Shown piece after piece: positions 18,787-28,537 of a stretch of DNA of 51,115 nt; within the stretch, counting starts at the first letter, position 1, and every line of letters starts with the position of its first letter. A program made the position numbers and the translations under genes. The notes under the pieces are model-generated. The model worked only from the letters and a program-made list of their open reading frames with translations, did not search any database and was not told where the DNA came from. Source of the stretch: Xanthomonas sp. (lineage in GTDB: Bacteria > Pseudomonadota > Gammaproteobacteria > Xanthomonadales > Xanthomonadaceae); contig NZ_JAFIWC010000035.1 in the NCBI RefSeq assembly GCF_017163755.1, forward strand, positions 1 to 51,115. The letters are read 5' to 3'.

Positions 18787-19329
18787 ATGACCGCCCCGTC
18801 TCCGTATCCCTCGCTGCGTCGCCCGCTGCTGGCCATCGTGCTGGGGTGCGCCGTCGGCGCCATGGCTGGCCTGGCCGCCGGCTTTCACGGGTGGTGGCTG
18901 CTGGGCGACTCGGGCGTTCCCAGCAATGGCGGGCATGGCCTGGTCGCGCTGCTGCTCGCCGTGCTGACCGCGATCAACTACAGCGTCGGCTTTCTGGTGC
19001 CCGCGCTGAACTGGTTCGCCGGAGTGTGGACCGCCTGCGTCGCCCTGGCCCTGGCGGTGGACAGCTGCCAGCCGCAGCAGCGCAGCGTGCCGAAGCTGAC
19101 CGCGCTGGCCTTGCTGCTGCTGGCGAGCGGCCTGGGCATGCTGGCGGTGGCATGGTGGGCGCACGGACACGACCCAGACCACCCGGCGCAGCTGGTAGCG
19201 CTGATCGCGCCGGCGCTGGCGTGTTCGGCAGCGCTGCTCGTCGCGCTGCCGGCGCTGCTGCTCGGCCACTTCGTCGGCAGGCGCCGCGCGCGTCGGGCAA
19301 TGCCTACGCCTGCCGCATCGCTTGCCTGA
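18787..19329 (+). CDS. Small multi-pass membrane protein of unknown function
   Basis: The product is 180 residues, mostly hydrophobic, with about five predicted membrane segments (for example LLAIVLGCAVGAMAGLAAGF, GLVALLLAVLTAINYSVGFL, LTALALLLLASGLGMLAV, ALLVALPALLLGHFVG) and a basic C-terminus (RRRARRA). I do not recognise a family. The ATG at 18787 was preferred over an in-frame upstream start (18760). It ends 59 bp before recQ on the same strand. Confidence 0.6.
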   Translation: MTAPSPYPSLRRPLLAIVLGCAVGAMAGLAAGFHGWWLLGDSGVPSNGGHGLVALLLAVLTAINYSVGFLVPALNWFAGVWTACVALALAVDSCQPQQRSVPKLTALALLLLASGLGMLAVAWWAHGHDPDHPAQLVALIAPALACSAALLVALPALLLGHFVGRRRARRAMPTPAASLA

Positions 19330-19388
19330 CGCCGCGGCGCTCGGCGGCGGCGCTCGGCCGCACTTGACCTACGCGGTATCCTAGGCCG

Positions 19389-21197
<1,809 letters not shown>

Positions 21198-21307
21198 CCA
21201 GCTCGGCGGCGCGGCGCCGGCCGCAACGCGCGAGCGGACGGGCGCCGGGGCGGACCGCGCGCGCATGCCGGCGCCAGCGTTTCGTGTCGGCACTGGCACA
21301 AAAATCC

Positions 21308-21328
21308 CCGGCCGCCGACAGGCCGGGT
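21308..21328. terminator. Weak hairpin downstream of recQ
   Basis: A 7-bp stem CCCGGCC / GGCCGGG with a 7-nt loop lies 110 bp after recQ. The A-run sits on its 5' side (21301-21305), so as a Rho-independent terminator it would work better for minus-strand transcription. Nothing else is seen in the 216-bp gap. Confidence 0.25.
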
Positions 21329-21413
21329 TCAACGTGGTATTGATAGCTTCGGTCCACGATGGCGGGAACCTCCGCTTCCACTGTCGCGCCCATACCCTCC
21401 TGGCGTACGTCCG

Positions 21414-21899
21414 ATGAAACGATCCTCACTAGTGCTAGCCTGCCTCCTGCTCAGCGGCCCGGCGCTCGCCCAGACCGGTGCCGACAGCGACGCGACCAAG
21501 CGCGCGCTGGACCTGAGCGTGCCGCAGGAACCGATCAAGTACGCGTCGGACCCGGTCTACAACGCCGATCCGCCCGGCGCCTACTACGGCGACACCAGCG
21601 GCACCTCGGCCTCGGCGCAGAAGGCGCAGGCCGCCCAGGCCCAGGCCGAGTACGCGCAGGCGCAGGCCGACCGCTGCAAGGGCGAAGTGCACGGCAGCGT
21701 CTCCACCGGCATCGGCTATTCCAAGCGCGGCGGCAACAGCAACTACCAGGCCGCCGACCTCAACCTGTGCAAGACCTACTACAACGACGACGGCAAGCCG
21801 CGCCAGATCGGCATCAGCATCAGCGTCGGCCAGGGCGAAGGCCCCGGCTTCGGCTACGGCCCGGGCTGGGGCGGCGGCTACCCGTACGGCGGCTGGTAG
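21414..21899 (+). CDS. Secreted Gly-rich protein of unknown function
   Basis: The product is 161 residues with a clear signal peptide (KRSSLVLACLLLSGPALA, cleavage near ALAQ). A short Ala/Gln coiled stretch (AQAAQAQAEYAQAQADRC) precedes a beta-rich region (GEVHGSVSTGIGYSKRGG, IGISISVGQGEG) and a Gly/Tyr-rich C-terminus. Two Cys residues in the mature part could form a disulfide. It is probably periplasmic or outer-membrane associated. No family is recognised. A strong terminator follows, so it is probably monocistronic. Confidence 0.7.
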   Translation: MKRSSLVLACLLLSGPALAQTGADSDATKRALDLSVPQEPIKYASDPVYNADPPGAYYGDTSGTSASAQKAQAAQAQAEYAQAQADRCKGEVHGSVSTGIGYSKRGGNSNYQAADLNLCKTYYNDDGKPRQIGISISVGQGEGPGFGYGPGWGGGYPYGGW

Positions 21900-21945
21900 T
21901 AGCCAGCAGGCCGGTCGTCGCGCCGCCGGCGCGCTTGCATCGCCG

Positions 21946-21979
21946 GTAGCGGCGGGGCTACTACCGCTACGCTTTTTTT
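21946..21979 (+). terminator. Rho-independent terminator
   Basis: The stem GTAGCGG (21946-21952) pairs with CCGCTAC (21964-21970) across an 11-nt loop and is followed by GC and seven T residues. It lies 47 bp after the stop of the secreted-protein gene. Confidence 0.8.
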
Positions 21980-22340
21980 GCCTGGCGGCGAAACGCGCCA
22001 CGCCACCACCACCACCGAATGCATCCACGGCCCGCCCCGACGCGCAGGCTGGCGGCAGCCGCGGCCTGTGCCCAGCGCGTGGACGCCAGCCGGAGGCGGC
22101 CGGCGCAGCAGCGCGACCAAGCGGCCGCCATCGCACTGCGGCCACCGCCGCACCGCGCCAGCGCCAGCGGCGATCCGGCATCGTGTCCGCCCCAGTAGAC
22201 TACGCGTCGGCAGCAACACCGGCACCTTTTGGCGCATCGTCGGCTGGCGAAAAAACCGCCAAAGCGATCTACAGCGCCAGGCCCGGAATGGGGGCCGCGA
22301 TGGAGCGCAACGTCGAGCGCCTGCCGATCGCGGGTGATCG
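21980..22340. other. Gap without a convincing gene
   Basis: This 361-bp stretch lies between the terminator and the convergent end of the LysR gene. It has short open frames on both strands, but none has a recognisable domain or clear ribosome-binding site. I see no repeat or RNA gene. Confidence 0.45.
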
Positions 22341-23216
22341 CTATCCCTTCAGGACGAGCGACACGTCCGGATATCGGGCGCACATGAAGTCGACGAACGC
22401 CCGCACCTTCGGGGCCGCCAGGCGCCTGGACGTGTGCAGGACCCATAGCGCAGGTTCCACTCCGGATATCGTGCCCCACTGCACCAGCTCGCCGCGGGCG
22501 AGCTGATTCCATGCGATGGACTGCGGAATGAGCGCGGCGCCGCCGCCGGCGATGGCGGCGTCGCGGATCATCAGGAAGGACGAGAACCTCAGCCTCGGGA
22601 TGGGCTCCAGGATCAGGCGCCCGTCGTCGAGATTCCAGGTGGTCGGCTGGAAGCTCGACATCACGATGCCGGGCACCGGCCTGGCCGCGCCGGGCGCCGG
22701 CAGGGGCACGTCGGGCGCGGCGACCACGACCAGCCGGTCCTTGGCGAAGCAGCGGCCGACCAGGCTGCTGTCCGGGCTGGGATTGATCCGGATCGCGGCG
22801 TCGAACTGTTCCTCGACCAGGTCGACCACGCGGTCTTCCGCCACCACCTCCAGCGTGACCTCGGGATAGGCGGCGCAGAACTCGGCGCCGATGCGCCCCA
22901 TCGCCAGCTGCGAGAACAGGACGGGCGATGCGACGCGCAGGCGCCCGCGAGGCGCCGATACGCCCTCCCGCGCCGCCGCCATCGCTTCGGACACCTCGCC
23001 CAGCGGCCCTTCGGTCCGCGCCATCAGCAGCTGCCCGGCTTCGGTGAGCTTCAGGCCGCGGGCGCTGCGCTCGACCAGCCGCACGCCCAGTTGCTCTTCG
23101 AGGTCGGAAATGCGCCGCGACAAGGTCGCCTTCGATCTGCCGCTGGCACGGCTCGCCTTTCCCAGGCCCTCGTTCGCGGCGACAAGCGTGAAATCGATCA
23201 GGGCGTTCAGGTCCAT
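22341..23216 (-). CDS. LysR-family transcriptional regulator
   Basis: The 291-residue product has an N-terminal winged helix-turn-helix (about 1-60, with EGLGKASRASGRSKATLSRR and ISDLEEQLGVRLVER) and a LysR substrate-binding domain. The ATG at 23216 (MDLNALIDF) gives the usual start; the upstream open frame is not LysR-like. It is divergent from the quinone oxidoreductase across 103 bp, so it probably controls that gene and the NmrA-like gene. LysR regulators of this layout often respond to electrophiles or quinones, but the effector is unknown. Confidence 0.88.
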   Translation of the reverse strand: MDLNALIDFTLVAANEGLGKASRASGRSKATLSRRISDLEEQLGVRLVERSARGLKLTEAGQLLMARTEGPLGEVSEAMAAAREGVSAPRGRLRVASPVLFSQLAMGRIGAEFCAAYPEVTLEVVAEDRVVDLVEEQFDAAIRINPSPDSSLVGRCFAKDRLVVVAAPDVPLPAPGAARPVPGIVMSSFQPTTWNLDDGRLILEPIPRLRFSSFLMIRDAAIAGGGAALIPQSIAWNQLARGELVQWGTISGVEPALWVLHTSRRLAAPKVRAFVDFMCARYPDVSLVLKG

Positions 23217-23319
23217 GGTGTTCCGTTTTTGAAACCGCCTATCTACATCTTGGCGTCTTAGTTTTAGTAATGCAACGGCATATCTTCTGGTCACCACCAC
23301 CCGACACGAGGAACTACAA
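23217..23319. promoter_or_regulatory. LysR / oxidoreductase divergent promoter region
   Basis: This 103-bp region is AT-rich for the genome and holds both divergent starts. A possible plus-strand promoter has TATCTT at 23281-23286 with TTAGTT 17 bp upstream, a weak match. A GAGG ribosome-binding site lies at 23308-23311. LysR proteins typically bind such a region, but I cannot assign a T-N11-A box with confidence. Confidence 0.4.
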
Positions 23320-24255
23320 ATGACCACTACCCAACGCGCTGTACTGATCCGAAGCTACGGCGGCGCCGATGCCGCGCAGGTGGCCGACGTCGCAAAGCCC
23401 ACCGCAGGGCCGGGCCAGGTCCTGGTCCGGGTCCGCGCCGCCGGCGTGAACGGCCTCGATTGGAAGGTCCGCGAAGGCTATGTGCGCGACGCCTTCCCGC
23501 TGCAACTGCCGGCCGTGCTGGGCCTCGAACTGGCGGGCGTGGTCGAGGCCGTCGGCCCAGGCGCCTCCCGCTTCCGTGTCGGCGATCGCGTCATGGGCTC
23601 GATGGGCGGGCTCGGCGCCTACGCCGAGTCCGTGGCGGTCAACGAAGCGAACCTGTCCCGCACGCCGGAAGGCCTGGACGACGTCCGCGCCGCCGCCATC
23701 CCGGTGGCGGCCGTGGCGGCCTGGCAGAGCCTGCACCATGCCGGACCGCTCCGTCCGGGCCAGCGGATCCTCATCCACGGCGCGGCGGGCGGACTGGGCG
23801 GGTATGCCGTGCAGTACGCCAAGCGCGCGGCGGCCGAGGTGTTCGCGACGGCGGCCACCGAGCACCTGGACTACGTGCGCAGCCTCGGCGCCGACCATGT
23901 CATCGACTACCGGTCGCAACGCTTCGAGGACTTCGCCCGGGACATCGACCTGGTGCTCGACTACGTCGGCGGCGAGGTGCTCGATCGCTCGTGGCAAGTG
24001 CTGGCGCCCGACGGCGCCATCGTCGGCACGACATCGCCGGACATCCTGGCCCGCACGCCGGCCGGCCGCCGCGGCCTGTGGTTCATGAACAAGCCCGACG
24101 CGGCACTGATGGAAACGCTGGCCGCGGACATCGCCAGCGGCACGCTGCAATCCAAGGTCAGCGAGGTGGTCGGTTTCGCCGACCTCCCGCTGGCGATCGA
24201 ACGCAATCGCACCGACTCGCGGGCCGGCAAGGTCGTGGCGGACTTTTCGCGCTAA
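23320..24255 (+). CDS. Zinc-independent quinone oxidoreductase-like MDR protein
   Basis: The 311-residue product belongs to the medium-chain dehydrogenase/reductase superfamily, quinone oxidoreductase branch, and probably uses NADPH to reduce quinones or enones. It has a GroES-like N-terminal domain (GPGQVLVRVRAAGVNGLDWK) and a Rossmann domain with a Gly-rich motif (IHGAAGGLGGYAVQYAK). The catalytic zinc ligands of alcohol dehydrogenases are absent. It is followed after 32 bp by the NmrA-like gene, probably in one operon under the divergent LysR. Confidence 0.88.
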   Translation: MTTTQRAVLIRSYGGADAAQVADVAKPTAGPGQVLVRVRAAGVNGLDWKVREGYVRDAFPLQLPAVLGLELAGVVEAVGPGASRFRVGDRVMGSMGGLGAYAESVAVNEANLSRTPEGLDDVRAAAIPVAAVAAWQSLHHAGPLRPGQRILIHGAAGGLGGYAVQYAKRAAAEVFATAATEHLDYVRSLGADHVIDYRSQRFEDFARDIDLVLDYVGGEVLDRSWQVLAPDGAIVGTTSPDILARTPAGRRGLWFMNKPDAALMETLAADIASGTLQSKVSEVVGFADLPLAIERNRTDSRAGKVVADFSR

Positions 24256-24287
24256 CCCACCCTTTTACCCACTGCAGGAGATTCACC

Positions 24288-25157
24288 ATGAGCATTCTCG
24301 TCACCGGTGCCACCGGCACCATCGGTTCCCTCATCACCCAGCGCCTCGCCGATGCAGGCGCCGACGTCAGGGCGCTGGTCCGCCAGCCGGGCAAGCGGAG
24401 CTTCCCGGCAGGCGTCACCGAAGTCGTCGCCGACCTCACCGACGTAGCGTCCATCCGCGCGGCGCTGTCGTCGGTGCGCACCCTGTTCCTGCTCAACGCC
24501 GTCACCCCCGACGAGGTGACGCAGGCCCTGATCGCGCTGAACCTGGCCCAGGAAGCCGGCATCGAGCGCATCGTCTACCTGTCGGTGATCCATGCCGAAA
24601 AATTCACCAACGTGCCGCACTTCACCGGCAAGCATACGGTCGAGCGCATGATCGAAAGCCTCGCCATTCCCGCCACCGTTCTGCGCCCGGCGTACTTCAT
24701 GCAGAACGAGGGCATGGTCCAGCAGGCGATCCAGGACTACGGGGTGTACCCGATGCCGATCGGCTCGGCCGGTGTGGCGATGGTGGACGCGCGCGACATC
24801 GCCGACGTCGCCGTCGCGGAACTGCTGCGACGCGACCGCGCGCCTGCCGCGCTCGCGCCGGTGACGCTGGACCTGGTCGGCCCGCAGGCGCTGACCGGCG
24901 CCTCTGCGGCCAAGGCCTGGAGTTCGGCGCTCGGTCGCGAGATCGCCTACGCCGGCGACGACGTGGCGGCCTTCGAAGCGCAGATGGCGGCGTTCGGCCC
25001 CGGCTGGATGGCCTACGACATGCGCCTGATGATGGCCGGCATCCAGAAGTTCGGCATGCACGGCGCCGAAGGATCGGTGGAGCGGCTGCAGGCCATCCTG
25101 GGGCGCCCGCTGCGCACCTACGAGGACTTCGTCCGCGAGACCGCCGGCCGGGCCTGA
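24288..25157 (+). CDS. NmrA-like NAD(P)-binding protein
   Basis: The 289-residue product is an atypical short-chain dehydrogenase of the NmrA type. It has the N-terminal motif LVTGATGTIGSLI for NAD(P), then ADVRALVR. The classical catalytic Tyr-x-x-x-Lys is not evident. Relatives act as NADPH-dependent quinone or azo reductases or as redox sensors. It has a GCAGGAG ribosome-binding site and follows the quinone oxidoreductase gene, which suggests a shared redox stress response. Confidence 0.82.
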   Translation: MSILVTGATGTIGSLITQRLADAGADVRALVRQPGKRSFPAGVTEVVADLTDVASIRAALSSVRTLFLLNAVTPDEVTQALIALNLAQEAGIERIVYLSVIHAEKFTNVPHFTGKHTVERMIESLAIPATVLRPAYFMQNEGMVQQAIQDYGVYPMPIGSAGVAMVDARDIADVAVAELLRRDRAPAALAPVTLDLVGPQALTGASAAKAWSSALGREIAYAGDDVAAFEAQMAAFGPGWMAYDMRLMMAGIQKFGMHGAEGSVERLQAILGRPLRTYEDFVRETAGRA

Positions 25158-25372
25158 GCGGCGCGCGGTGCGCGGCAGGCGCTCTCGCGCCGCCGCGCAA
25201 GGCGGGATCCAGCAGACGGTGCCGCGCAAGACGGCACTCGGTGCACCCATTCGAGACGGCCATGCGAGCGAGCGATCACCTCGCGGTCAACGCCTGGAAC
25301 CACGAGCGAACCGCACGCACCGATGGAGTCTCGCGCCGCGCGCACGACGTCACGCGACTTTCCCGAAGCCAT

Positions 25373-25403
25373 GAAAAAGGCGCTCGCCGCGAGGCAAGCG
25401 CCT
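25373..25403 (-). terminator. Rho-independent terminator of tRNA-Lys
   Basis: Read on the minus strand, AGGCGCT (25403-25397) pairs with AGCGCCT (25384-25378) around a 12-nt loop and is followed by a T-run. It lies 7 bp after the tRNA CCA end. The rest of the 253-bp gap to 25158 shows nothing. Confidence 0.75.
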
Positions 25404-25410
25404 GATTATT

Positions 25411-25486
25411 TGGTGGGCCGTGATGGATTCGAACCATCGACCAAAAGATTAAAAGTCTTCTGCTCTACCAACTGAGCTAACGGCCC
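25411..25486 (-). tRNA. tRNA-Lys (anticodon TTT)
   Basis: This is a 76-nt cloverleaf with encoded CCA. The acceptor GGGCCGT pairs with ACGGCCC. The D region is TAGCTCAGTTGGTAGAGCA. The anticodon loop is CTTTTAA, giving TTT. The T arm is GATGGTTCGAATCCATC. It lies 63 bp after queC on the same strand. Confidence 0.98.
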
Positions 25487-25549
25487 AAAACAAGGCCCCG
25501 GCCTTGCGCCGGGGTGCGTATTCTACCCCAGGCCCGGGACAACGCGAAA

Positions 25550-26215
25550 TCAGGCGTAGTGGGTCGGATCGGGCGCGCCGGCATCGGCGAAGCCGGCGGC
25601 GCGCAGGCGGCACGCGTCGCAATGGCCGCAGGCGCGGCCGGCGGCGTCGGCGCGATAGCACGACACGGTCAGGCCGAAGTCCACGCCCAGGCGCAGGCCC
25701 TCGCGGACGATATCGGCCTTGCTCATCTTCTGCAGCGGCGCATGCACGCGCAGGCCCGCGCCTTCCACGCCGGCCTTGGTCGCCAGGTTGGCCAGCTTCT
25801 CGAACGCATCGATGAACTCCGGGCGGCAGTCCGGATAGCCGGAGTAGTCCACGGCGTTGACGCCGCAGAAGATGTCGGCCGCGCCCAGCACCTCGGCCCA
25901 GCCCAGCGCCACCGACAGCATGATGGTGTTGCGCGCGGGCACGTAGGTGACCGGGATGCCCTCGCCGCCGGCGTCGGGCACCTCGATGTCGTCGGTCAGC
26001 GCCGAGCCGCCGATGCTGCGCAGGTCGACGTTCACCGTCTTGTGCGCCACCGCGCCCAGCGCCCGCGCGACTCGGTCGGCGGCCTCCAGTTCGGACGTGT
26101 GCCGCTGCCCGTAGCGCACGCTCAGCGCATGCACCGCGAAGCCCTGTTCGCGGGCGATGGCGACGACGACGGCGGAATCCATGCCGCCGGACAGTAGGAC
26201 TACGGCGTTTTTCAT
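25550..26215 (-). CDS. queC: 7-cyano-7-deazaguanine synthase QueC
   Basis: QueC uses ATP and ammonia to convert 7-carboxy-7-deazaguanine into preQ0, the precursor of queuosine in tRNA. The 221-residue product has the PP-loop motif SGGMDS near the N-terminus and a C-terminal zinc-binding Cys set (SCYRAD, then ACGHCDAC). Length is standard. It lies downstream of queE, which makes its substrate, with a diverged inverted-repeat element in the 181-bp gap. Confidence 0.96.
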   Translation of the reverse strand: MKNAVVLLSGGMDSAVVVAIAREQGFAVHALSVRYGQRHTSELEAADRVARALGAVAHKTVNVDLRSIGGSALTDDIEVPDAGGEGIPVTYVPARNTIMLSVALGWAEVLGAADIFCGVNAVDYSGYPDCRPEFIDAFEKLANLATKAGVEGAGLRVHAPLQKMSKADIVREGLRLGVDFGLTVSCYRADAAGRACGHCDACRLRAAGFADAGAPDPTHYA

Positions 26216-26222
26216 CTGAGTG

Positions 26223-26370
26223 CCGGGAATGGGAAATGGGGAGACAGTAATCGGCAGAGCGTAACAGCCGACGCTTCGCGAACGGCAAAGGGAGCAGGAA
26301 AGAGAAGGTTATGAGCAGGCGCTGCGCTGGCAGTCCGGCGCTGTTCCGATTCCCGTTTCTCCATTCCCGA
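26223..26370. repeat. Diverged inverted-arm element between queE and queC
   Basis: The left arm (26223-26243, GGGAATGGGAAATGGGGAG) is roughly complementary to the right arm (26345-26370, GATTCCCGTTTCTCCATTCCC). The right arm is preceded by GCTGTTCCG (26340-26348), the same 9-mer that precedes the right arm at 37418-37426. Segment 26344-26368 is nearly identical to 5582-5606. It is a GGGAAT-type relative of the GGGACTC elements. Confidence 0.65.
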
Positions 26371-26396
26371 CTTCCAAGTCGCACACGAGTGCGACT

Positions 26397-27074
26397 TCAC
26401 CGCCCCGGCTCGTCGTTCCACAGCAGCTTGTGCAACTGCATCTGGAAGCGCACCGGCAGGCGGTCGGCGACGATCCAGTCGGCCAGTTCGCGCGGGGTCA
26501 GTTCGCTCTTGCTCGGCGAGAACCACACCGTGCAGCGCTCGTGCAACGCATGCTCGGCGACGATGCCGCGCGCCCACTCGTAGTCGGCGCGGCCGCACAG
26601 CACGAACTTGATCTGATCGCGCGCGGTCAGCAGCGGCAGGTTGTCCCAGCGGTTGCGGTGCGCTTCCTGCGAGGCCGGGGTCTTGATGTCGACCACGCGC
26701 GACACGCGCGGATCCACCTCGGCGATATCCAGCGCGCCGGAGGTCTCCAGCGACACGTCGTAGCCGGCATCGCACAGTTGCTGCAACAGGCGCAGGCAGC
26801 GCTTCTGCGCCAGCGGCTCGCCGCCGGTCACGCACACGTGGCGCACGCCGTGGCGCGCCACTTCGGCCACGATCGCGTCGATGTCCCACCACTGCCCGCC
26901 ATGGAACGCGTAGGCGGTGTCGCAGTAGCTGCAGCGCAGCGGGCAGCCGGTCAGGCGCACGAACACGGTCGGCCAGCCCGCGCTTTCGGCCTCGCCCTGC
27001 AGCGACAGGAAGATCTCCGTCAGCTTCAGGCGCGGCAATGGGCTTTGGATGATCTCGCTGGGAACGGCGGCCAT
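26397..27074 (-). CDS. queE: 7-carboxy-7-deazaguanine synthase QueE
   Basis: QueE is a radical SAM enzyme that contracts the ring of 6-carboxytetrahydropterin to 7-carboxy-7-deazaguanine in queuosine synthesis. The 225-residue product has the CxxxCxxC motif in CPLRCSYC and the VTGGEPLAQK SAM-binding stretch. The ATG at 27074 gives the usual N-terminus. It is 46 bp from cpoB on the same strand, so it is probably read with the tol-pal operon. Confidence 0.95.
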   Translation of the reverse strand: MAAVPSEIIQSPLPRLKLTEIFLSLQGEAESAGWPTVFVRLTGCPLRCSYCDTAYAFHGGQWWDIDAIVAEVARHGVRHVCVTGGEPLAQKRCLRLLQQLCDAGYDVSLETSGALDIAEVDPRVSRVVDIKTPASQEAHRNRWDNLPLLTARDQIKFVLCGRADYEWARGIVAEHALHERCTVWFSPSKSELTPRELADWIVADRLPVRFQMQLHKLLWNDEPGR

Positions 27075-27120
27075 GGCGGGAAGTATGCGCCCCGCGACGA
27101 TGGCGGCAGCGAGGGAGGAA

Positions 27121-27945
27121 TCAGCGCAGTTGCTGGCCGATGCGGATCGACTGCAGCCGATCCTGCGCGGTGCGCGCCGCATCCGAACCCGGATACTGGC
27201 TGCTCACCTGCTGCAGGGTCTGCTCGGCGTCCTGGGTGCGGCCTTCGCCGTACTGCGACAGGCCCAGCTTCAGCAGCGCGCCGGCCGCCTTGTCGTGGGT
27301 CGGATAGCGGGCGAGCAGGTCGCGGAACTGCGCCTCGGCCAGCTGGAAATTCTTGGTGGCGTAGTAGCTCTCGCCCAGCCAGTACAGCGCATTGGGCGTG
27401 TACACGCCGTTGGGGTAGAGCTCGAGAAAGCTCTGGAACAGGTTCGCCGAATCGGCGTAGTTGCCGGCCTTCAGCGCGTCGAACGCGACGTTGTAGCTGG
27501 TGCGCTCGTCGTTGGTGGCGGCCAGGGTGCCGGCGTCGCCGTGCACCGATGGCGGCCGCTCGGAGGCGGCAGCCGCGGCGGGCCTGGCAGCGGGTGCTGC
27601 GGCAGGCGCATTGGCCGGTGCGGCGCCAGTGGCCGGCGGCAACGGCGGCATCGCGCCACCCTCGATCCGGTTCAGGCGACCGTCCAGGTCAAGGTATTGG
27701 TCCTTCGAACGCTGCTTGAGCTGTTCGTTTTCGTTCTGCAACTGCTCGATCGTGGCCTGCAACGACTGCATCTGCGTCCGCAGCTGGTTGAGCTGGTTCA
27801 GCACGTCGGTGTTGGCCTGGGTGTTCATCGCCTGCTGCTCGAGCGCGGTCACGCGGTCGGCCAGGCTGGCGCGCTGCGCATGAGCCGGCGCGGCGGCCAC
27901 CAGGGCCGCCGCGACGATCATCGATGTGAGGACACCGATACGCAT
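27121..27945 (-). CDS. cpoB: Tol-Pal accessory protein CpoB (YbgF)
   Basis: CpoB is a periplasmic protein that links PBP1b activity with Tol-driven outer-membrane constriction. The 274-residue product has a signal peptide (cleavage near AHAQ), an N-terminal coiled coil (QLNQLRTQMQSLQATIEQLQ) for trimerisation, a Pro/Ala linker, and a C-terminal TPR domain (ALKAGNYADSANLFQSFLEL and YALYWLGESYY-like helices). It starts 3 bp after the pal stop. mrcB (PBP1b) is also in this window. Confidence 0.94.
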   Translation of the reverse strand: MRIGVLTSMIVAAALVAAAPAHAQRASLADRVTALEQQAMNTQANTDVLNQLNQLRTQMQSLQATIEQLQNENEQLKQRSKDQYLDLDGRLNRIEGGAMPPLPPATGAAPANAPAAAPAARPAAAAASERPPSVHGDAGTLAATNDERTSYNVAFDALKAGNYADSANLFQSFLELYPNGVYTPNALYWLGESYYATKNFQLAEAQFRDLLARYPTHDKAAGALLKLGLSQYGEGRTQDAEQTLQQVSSQYPGSDAARTAQDRLQSIRIGQQLR

Positions 27946-27948
27946 CTA

Positions 27949-28467
27949 TTACTGAGCCGTGTAGACGATCTCGACGCGGCGGTTCTGCGACCAGCAGGAC
28001 TCGCCCGACTCGGTGCACACCGGGCGCTCTTCGCCGTAGCTTACGACGGTCAGCTGCGCAGCCGAGCCGCCGTTGGCCTGCAGCGCCGAGGACACGGCGT
28101 TGGCACGACGCTCGCCCAGGCCCATGTTGTACTCGCGCGAACCGCGCTCGTCGGCATTGCCCTGCAGGGTGATGCGCGAGGACGGACGGTCACGCAGGTA
28201 CTTGGCGTGGCACGCCATGATGGCCTGGAATTCCGGCTTCAGCGAGTCCTGGTCCAGATCGAAGTAGACCACGCGCTGGCGCAGGCAGGCATCGGTGTCC
28301 AGGTCGCCCGGGCCGTACAGGCCGGAGGTCGACGGGCCGGTCGGAGCGGTGGTACCGGAGGTACCGGTGGTGTCGGTCTGGGGCTGTTCCTTGACCTTCT
28401 TGGAGCAGCCGGCCAGAGCTGCGACGGACAACAGCGAAACAAGTAGAACGCGGGTGGTCTTGTTCAT
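27949..28467 (-). CDS. pal: Peptidoglycan-associated lipoprotein Pal
   Basis: Pal anchors the outer membrane to peptidoglycan and is moved by TolB/TolA. The 172-residue product has a lipobox (ALAGC, Cys21), a Thr/Gly/Ser-rich linker and an OmpA-like peptidoglycan-binding domain (about 62-172) with NADERGSREYN, GERRAN and QNRRVEIV. Two Cys near the C-terminus could form a disulfide. It follows tolB after 70 bp. Confidence 0.97.
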   Translation of the reverse strand: MNKTTRVLLVSLLSVAALAGCSKKVKEQPQTDTTGTSGTTAPTGPSTSGLYGPGDLDTDACLRQRVVYFDLDQDSLKPEFQAIMACHAKYLRDRPSSRITLQGNADERGSREYNMGLGERRANAVSSALQANGGSAAQLTVVSYGEERPVCTESGESCWSQNRRVEIVYTAQ

Positions 28468-28537
28468 GGCGATACCTTTGTGGCTCCTGAGCCGATGAGG
28501 GGTTCAACAGCCGAATATTAACATCAAACTTACATTG

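Noticed and set aside
22183-22506. Short plus-strand open frame near the LysR gene
   Set aside because: No domain or clear ribosome-binding site, and it overlaps the end of the LysR gene in antisense.
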